The notes beneath the pieces are model-generated. The model ran no database searches. It saw nothing but the letters and a program-made list of their open reading frames with translations, and was not told the origin of the DNA. Position numbers and translations under genes: made by a program. From positions 1 through 17,182 of the forward strand of contig DREN01000410.1 in assembly GCA_011051075.1 (NCBI GenBank): a stretch of 17,182 nt of DNA. Direction: 5' to 3'. Positions 16,101 to 17,182 of this stretch are shown here, piece after piece. The first letter of the stretch is position 1, and each line of letters opens with the position of its first letter. Source of the stretch: Deltaproteobacteria bacterium. GTDB lineage: Bacteria; Desulfobacterota; DSM-4660; Desulfatiglandales; Desulfatiglandaceae.

Positions 16101-16188
16101 CAACCATATGGAGCGAGACCCAGAAGACGACCCCCATGGCCAGAATGGAGAGGATGAGTGCGTAGATGTTGATTCGGATGGTCTTCAT
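13120..16188 (-). CDS. RND/MMPL-family exporter fused to a SAM-dependent methyltransferase
   Basis: A 1022-residue fusion. Residues 1 to about 790 form an RND-type exporter of the MMPL/'predicted exporter' kind: an N-terminal membrane helix, a large periplasmic loop, a block of helices (AILLAMAGIALLLIFAF onward), then the same plan repeated with a second block (FSKILLIVGISVALLLFLFF onward). SITVDHAIAFLL and GMGVDYSIFLTR are the paired helix-4-type motifs whose Asp residues carry protons. From about residue 850 a class I methyltransferase follows, with SAM motif DVGTGYG and acidic GVEPD, and LRPGGYLMIRS as post-motif. Such exporters usually move lipids or lipid-linked products. The ATG at 16188 is preceded by GAAAGG and lies 8 nt after the glycosyltransferase stop. 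I infer methylation of the lipid or glycan before or during export; substrate unknown. Confidence 0.87.
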   Translation of the reverse strand: MKTIRINIYALILSILAMGVVFWVSLHMVEIDTDITGYLPQNDPVISDAGYIFENHPIHDRLIIDMGLDRDDPDRLVHYAAVVEERLKKSGLFRKVGTGEVQDLIPDLISHILDNLPLMFTDKDLNQKVRPLLKKERIIKRVEFLRSELMGLQGIGQSRFISRDPLGLKDIVLARLSHLAPVKGVEILRGRIISPDRKHLMLTATPLASGTDTAFARKISGLIREVSDELQKRSAENGDRVTITPMGAYRAALDNEALIRGDVQRAILLAMAGIALLLIFAFPRPLLGLFAFLPALAGTVAAFFFFSLIHRSISIMTLGFGGAVISITVDHAIAFLLFLDRPTTTSGREASREIWAVGLLAALTTMGAFGTLCFCDFPVFEQIGLFTALGIAFSFIYVHTVFPLIFPSMPPAPPKALPLRNIVAALSSWGKRGAFAALIFGLGMIFFANPGFNVQLSAMNSVSEETVEAEELLSGVWGDDIFQKTYLMTEGKSREDLQREGDRLLEIMDQDVASGVISSGFVPSMIFPGRERGKEALGAWKKFWDRQRISDLKTALAQASHETGFAKGAFGPFFRTLSSDLSHQTLIQIPRKFDGLLGITEKRDGSAWVQVLSLTPGGSYDPEAFYQRYRSMGKIFDPSFFSLRMGDLLFSTFSKILLIVGISVALLLFLFFLDLRLTLVSILPLIFALISTLGTLNLMGHPIDIPGLMLSIVVIGMGVDYSIFLTRSYQRYGDDSHPSFALIRMAVFMASASTMVGFGALCFARHSMLRSAGLTSLAGIGYALMGAFLILPPLLRYLLKVREEGTTRPEKIRDRVLRRYRNLEPYPRVFARFKLMIDPMFKELPRFLESRPAMETIIDVGTGYGVPACWLLERFPGATVYGVEPDRERVRVASRAVGERGVVIEGRAPDMPPAPGPTDGAFMLDMTHFITDTELDLVLKRLGRTLRPGGYLMIRSIIPPEKRPSLLWRIQAVSVKIRSTRCFYRPVHKMAGMIEEAGFRLKSCTPSGSNEESVWFIAEAVS

Positions 16189-16196
16189 TTGGCCTT

Positions 16197-16916
16197 TCAG
16201 AGGGTCAGGATGATGATCAAGAGCAGCACAAGGAGTATATGGGCCCCTATGACGAGGGTCTTGTTGCAGTGATAAAACTCGTTCATCTTCTGCACCCTCC
16301 GGAATCCCCCGCACAACCTCCTGAATCTGTCCAAGGGGAGAAACCTTTCATTATCAGACCGAGCATTGCTCTGAAAGGCAAAGGAGGGGTAAAGTGCGTA
16401 CATATCCCGGTCCTTCATGTCGCGCAGCATGTCATCAAAGGGTACTCCATTCCAGGGTATTTCCACCAGTGTCTTTGCGAATTCCCGTGTAATCACATAG
16501 GCATGACATGAACACATAAACCTTACCCTGAGCACCGAACTGTTGTCCGTTCTTGAGGAACCCTTTACCATGCATCCTAAGAACAGTACCTTCCAGTCGG
16601 TGTTGGTCTTGAGAAAATCCACGCCTCTTTGCAGGGTCTCGGGGTTGAACCGGTCAAAGAGAATATCATCTTCAAATATGAGGATGTTCCGGGCCAGGGC
16701 TTGAAGCCCCTTTTTCAGGCACAGGATGTGTGATTCATAGATCCCCTGCTCAGGGTCAACCTGGTGTTTTTCCACGATCACGAATTCAACCCTGTGGTCC
16801 AGACCCACGGCCCTGAACTGGGCCTCTGCAGCCTCCCTTCTGTCAGGCCGTTCCTGCAAGGAGATGCAGTAGATCTTGGCAAAATAGTCCCAGCATGTGG
16901 CAGAATCGTTCGGCAT
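16197..16916 (-). CDS. Family 25-type glycosyltransferase with C-terminal membrane anchor
   Basis: A 239-residue protein that resembles GT25 (LPS biosynthesis) glycosyltransferases. YCISLQERPDRR at residues 16-27 matches the family opening, ESHILCLKKGL the following helix, IFEDDILF the acidic metal-binding motif (Glu82, Asp83, Asp84), and CHAYVITREFAK with PFDDML the acceptor region. The last 25 residues are very hydrophobic (about 216-239) and look like a tail anchor that would keep the catalytic domain cytoplasmic. It is the first gene of the operon with the exporter-methyltransferase and deacetylase. The start at 16916 has only a weak ribosome-binding site. Donor and acceptor sugars cannot be told from sequence. 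Confidence 0.8.
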   Translation of the reverse strand: MPNDSATCWDYFAKIYCISLQERPDRREAAEAQFRAVGLDHRVEFVIVEKHQVDPEQGIYESHILCLKKGLQALARNILIFEDDILFDRFNPETLQRGVDFLKTNTDWKVLFLGCMVKGSSRTDNSSVLRVRFMCSCHAYVITREFAKTLVEIPWNGVPFDDMLRDMKDRDMYALYPSFAFQSNARSDNERFLPLDRFRRLCGGFRRVQKMNEFYHCNKTLVIGAHILLVLLLIIILTL

Positions 16917-16928
16917 CTTTATGTCTGG

Positions 16929-16949
16929 TAAGGATAAAACCGATCCTTA
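16929..16949. repeat. 7-bp inverted repeat just upstream of the glycosyltransferase start
   Basis: TAAGGAT (16929-16935) and ATCCTTA (16943-16949) are separated by AAAACCG. In the glycosyltransferase mRNA this hairpin would sit 13 nt before the ATG, where it could hinder ribosome entry or act as an operator. Its function is unknown. Confidence 0.45.
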
Positions 16950-17182
16950 TGCCCAAAATGCTTGATCGTATGGGGTCAGTGGCGTAATATTCTGCTGATC
17001 GGGTACAGGTTCGACCGAGTCCTTGGACCGTGTGGCCCGAGATCGCCCGTGCTTTACATTTACACCTAAGACCTGCATTCAGTTTTTTGAAAGCGAGATA
17101 TAAAATTCATTATTTCAACATGCTGGCAGGAAAAGCAGTGCCGGCAATACAACAAAGAAATGATGCCTGAAAACATAGCAAC
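16950..17182. other. Gene-free end of the window
   Basis: No open reading frame or RNA gene is supported. It is the upstream region of the minus-strand glycosyltransferase operon, so its promoter should be here, but I find no convincing -35/-10 pair on that strand. An AT-rich patch at 17081-17115 contains TATAAA on the plus strand without a matching -35. GGTTCGA near 17010 resembles a tRNA T-loop, but no cloverleaf surrounds it. Confidence 0.3.

Noticed and set aside
13405..16272. Several long plus-strand open frames opposite the exporter-methyltransferase gene.
   Set aside because: They have low-complexity, Gly/Arg-rich composition typical of antisense frames in GC-rich genes and overlap a clearly conserved protein.
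16189..16314. A longer exporter frame starting inside the glycosyltransferase gene.
   Set aside because: The extra residues overlap the conserved glycosyltransferase frame and do not look like an exporter N-terminus; MKTIRINIYALI from 16188 does, with GAAAGG before it.
16995..17035. A tRNA-like T-loop, GGTTCGA.
   Set aside because: The flanking bases do not form a 5-bp T stem, and no acceptor, D or anticodon arm can be drawn.

Overview
The window reads as chromosomal DNA of an anaerobic Desulfobacterota-like (deltaproteobacterial) bacterium. This is an inference from three things: moderately high GC with heavy use of AGG arginine codons; cysteine-rich iron-sulfur proteins and a 2,4-dienoyl-CoA-reductase-like flavoenzyme; and a homoserine dehydrogenase gene next to a phosphoglycerate-mutase-like 'proposed homoserine kinase', a pairing I associate with that group. 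I see no rRNA, tRNA, CRISPR array, insertion sequence or phage gene.

Left part (1-6207). The window opens inside an old-yellow-enzyme/FadH-type oxidoreductase that lacks its N-terminus. Next comes a monocistronic cold-shock protein with its own promoter, a leader of about 115 nt and a strong hairpin terminator. Facing it is a minus-strand set of three genes: a DUF898-type membrane protein fused to TPRs, a metallo-beta-lactamase-fold hydrolase 3 nt behind it, and, after 90 nt, an iron-sulfur protein with two ferredoxin clusters plus further cysteine motifs. A good sigma70-type promoter lies in front of the DUF898-TPR gene.

Centre (6208-12211, plus strand). A CNT-family nucleoside transporter with an unusual nucleobase-binding signature appears to start at TTG. 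It is followed by a three-gene amino-acid operon: an AlaC-like aminotransferase, homoserine dehydrogenase with an ACT domain, and the phosphoglycerate-mutase-like protein proposed to be an alternative homoserine kinase. Together the last two would take aspartate semialdehyde through homoserine to O-phosphohomoserine for threonine synthesis. The operon is preceded by a promoter and a leader holding an intrinsic-terminator-like hairpin, which suggests attenuation or a riboswitch. An adenylate kinase with a C/H/C/C LID and its own consensus-like promoter follows.

Right part (12320-16916, minus strand). A tight three-gene operon, in transcription order: a GT25-family glycosyltransferase with a C-terminal membrane anchor, a 1022-residue RND/MMPL exporter fused to a SAM-dependent methyltransferase, and a membrane-anchored NodB-type polysaccharide deacetylase. 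It looks like an envelope glycan or glycolipid modification and export cassette of unknown product. The last 266 nt hold no gene I can support.

The best candidates for something undescribed are the exporter-methyltransferase operon, the leader of the homoserine operon, and the DUF898-TPR/MBL/iron-sulfur group.
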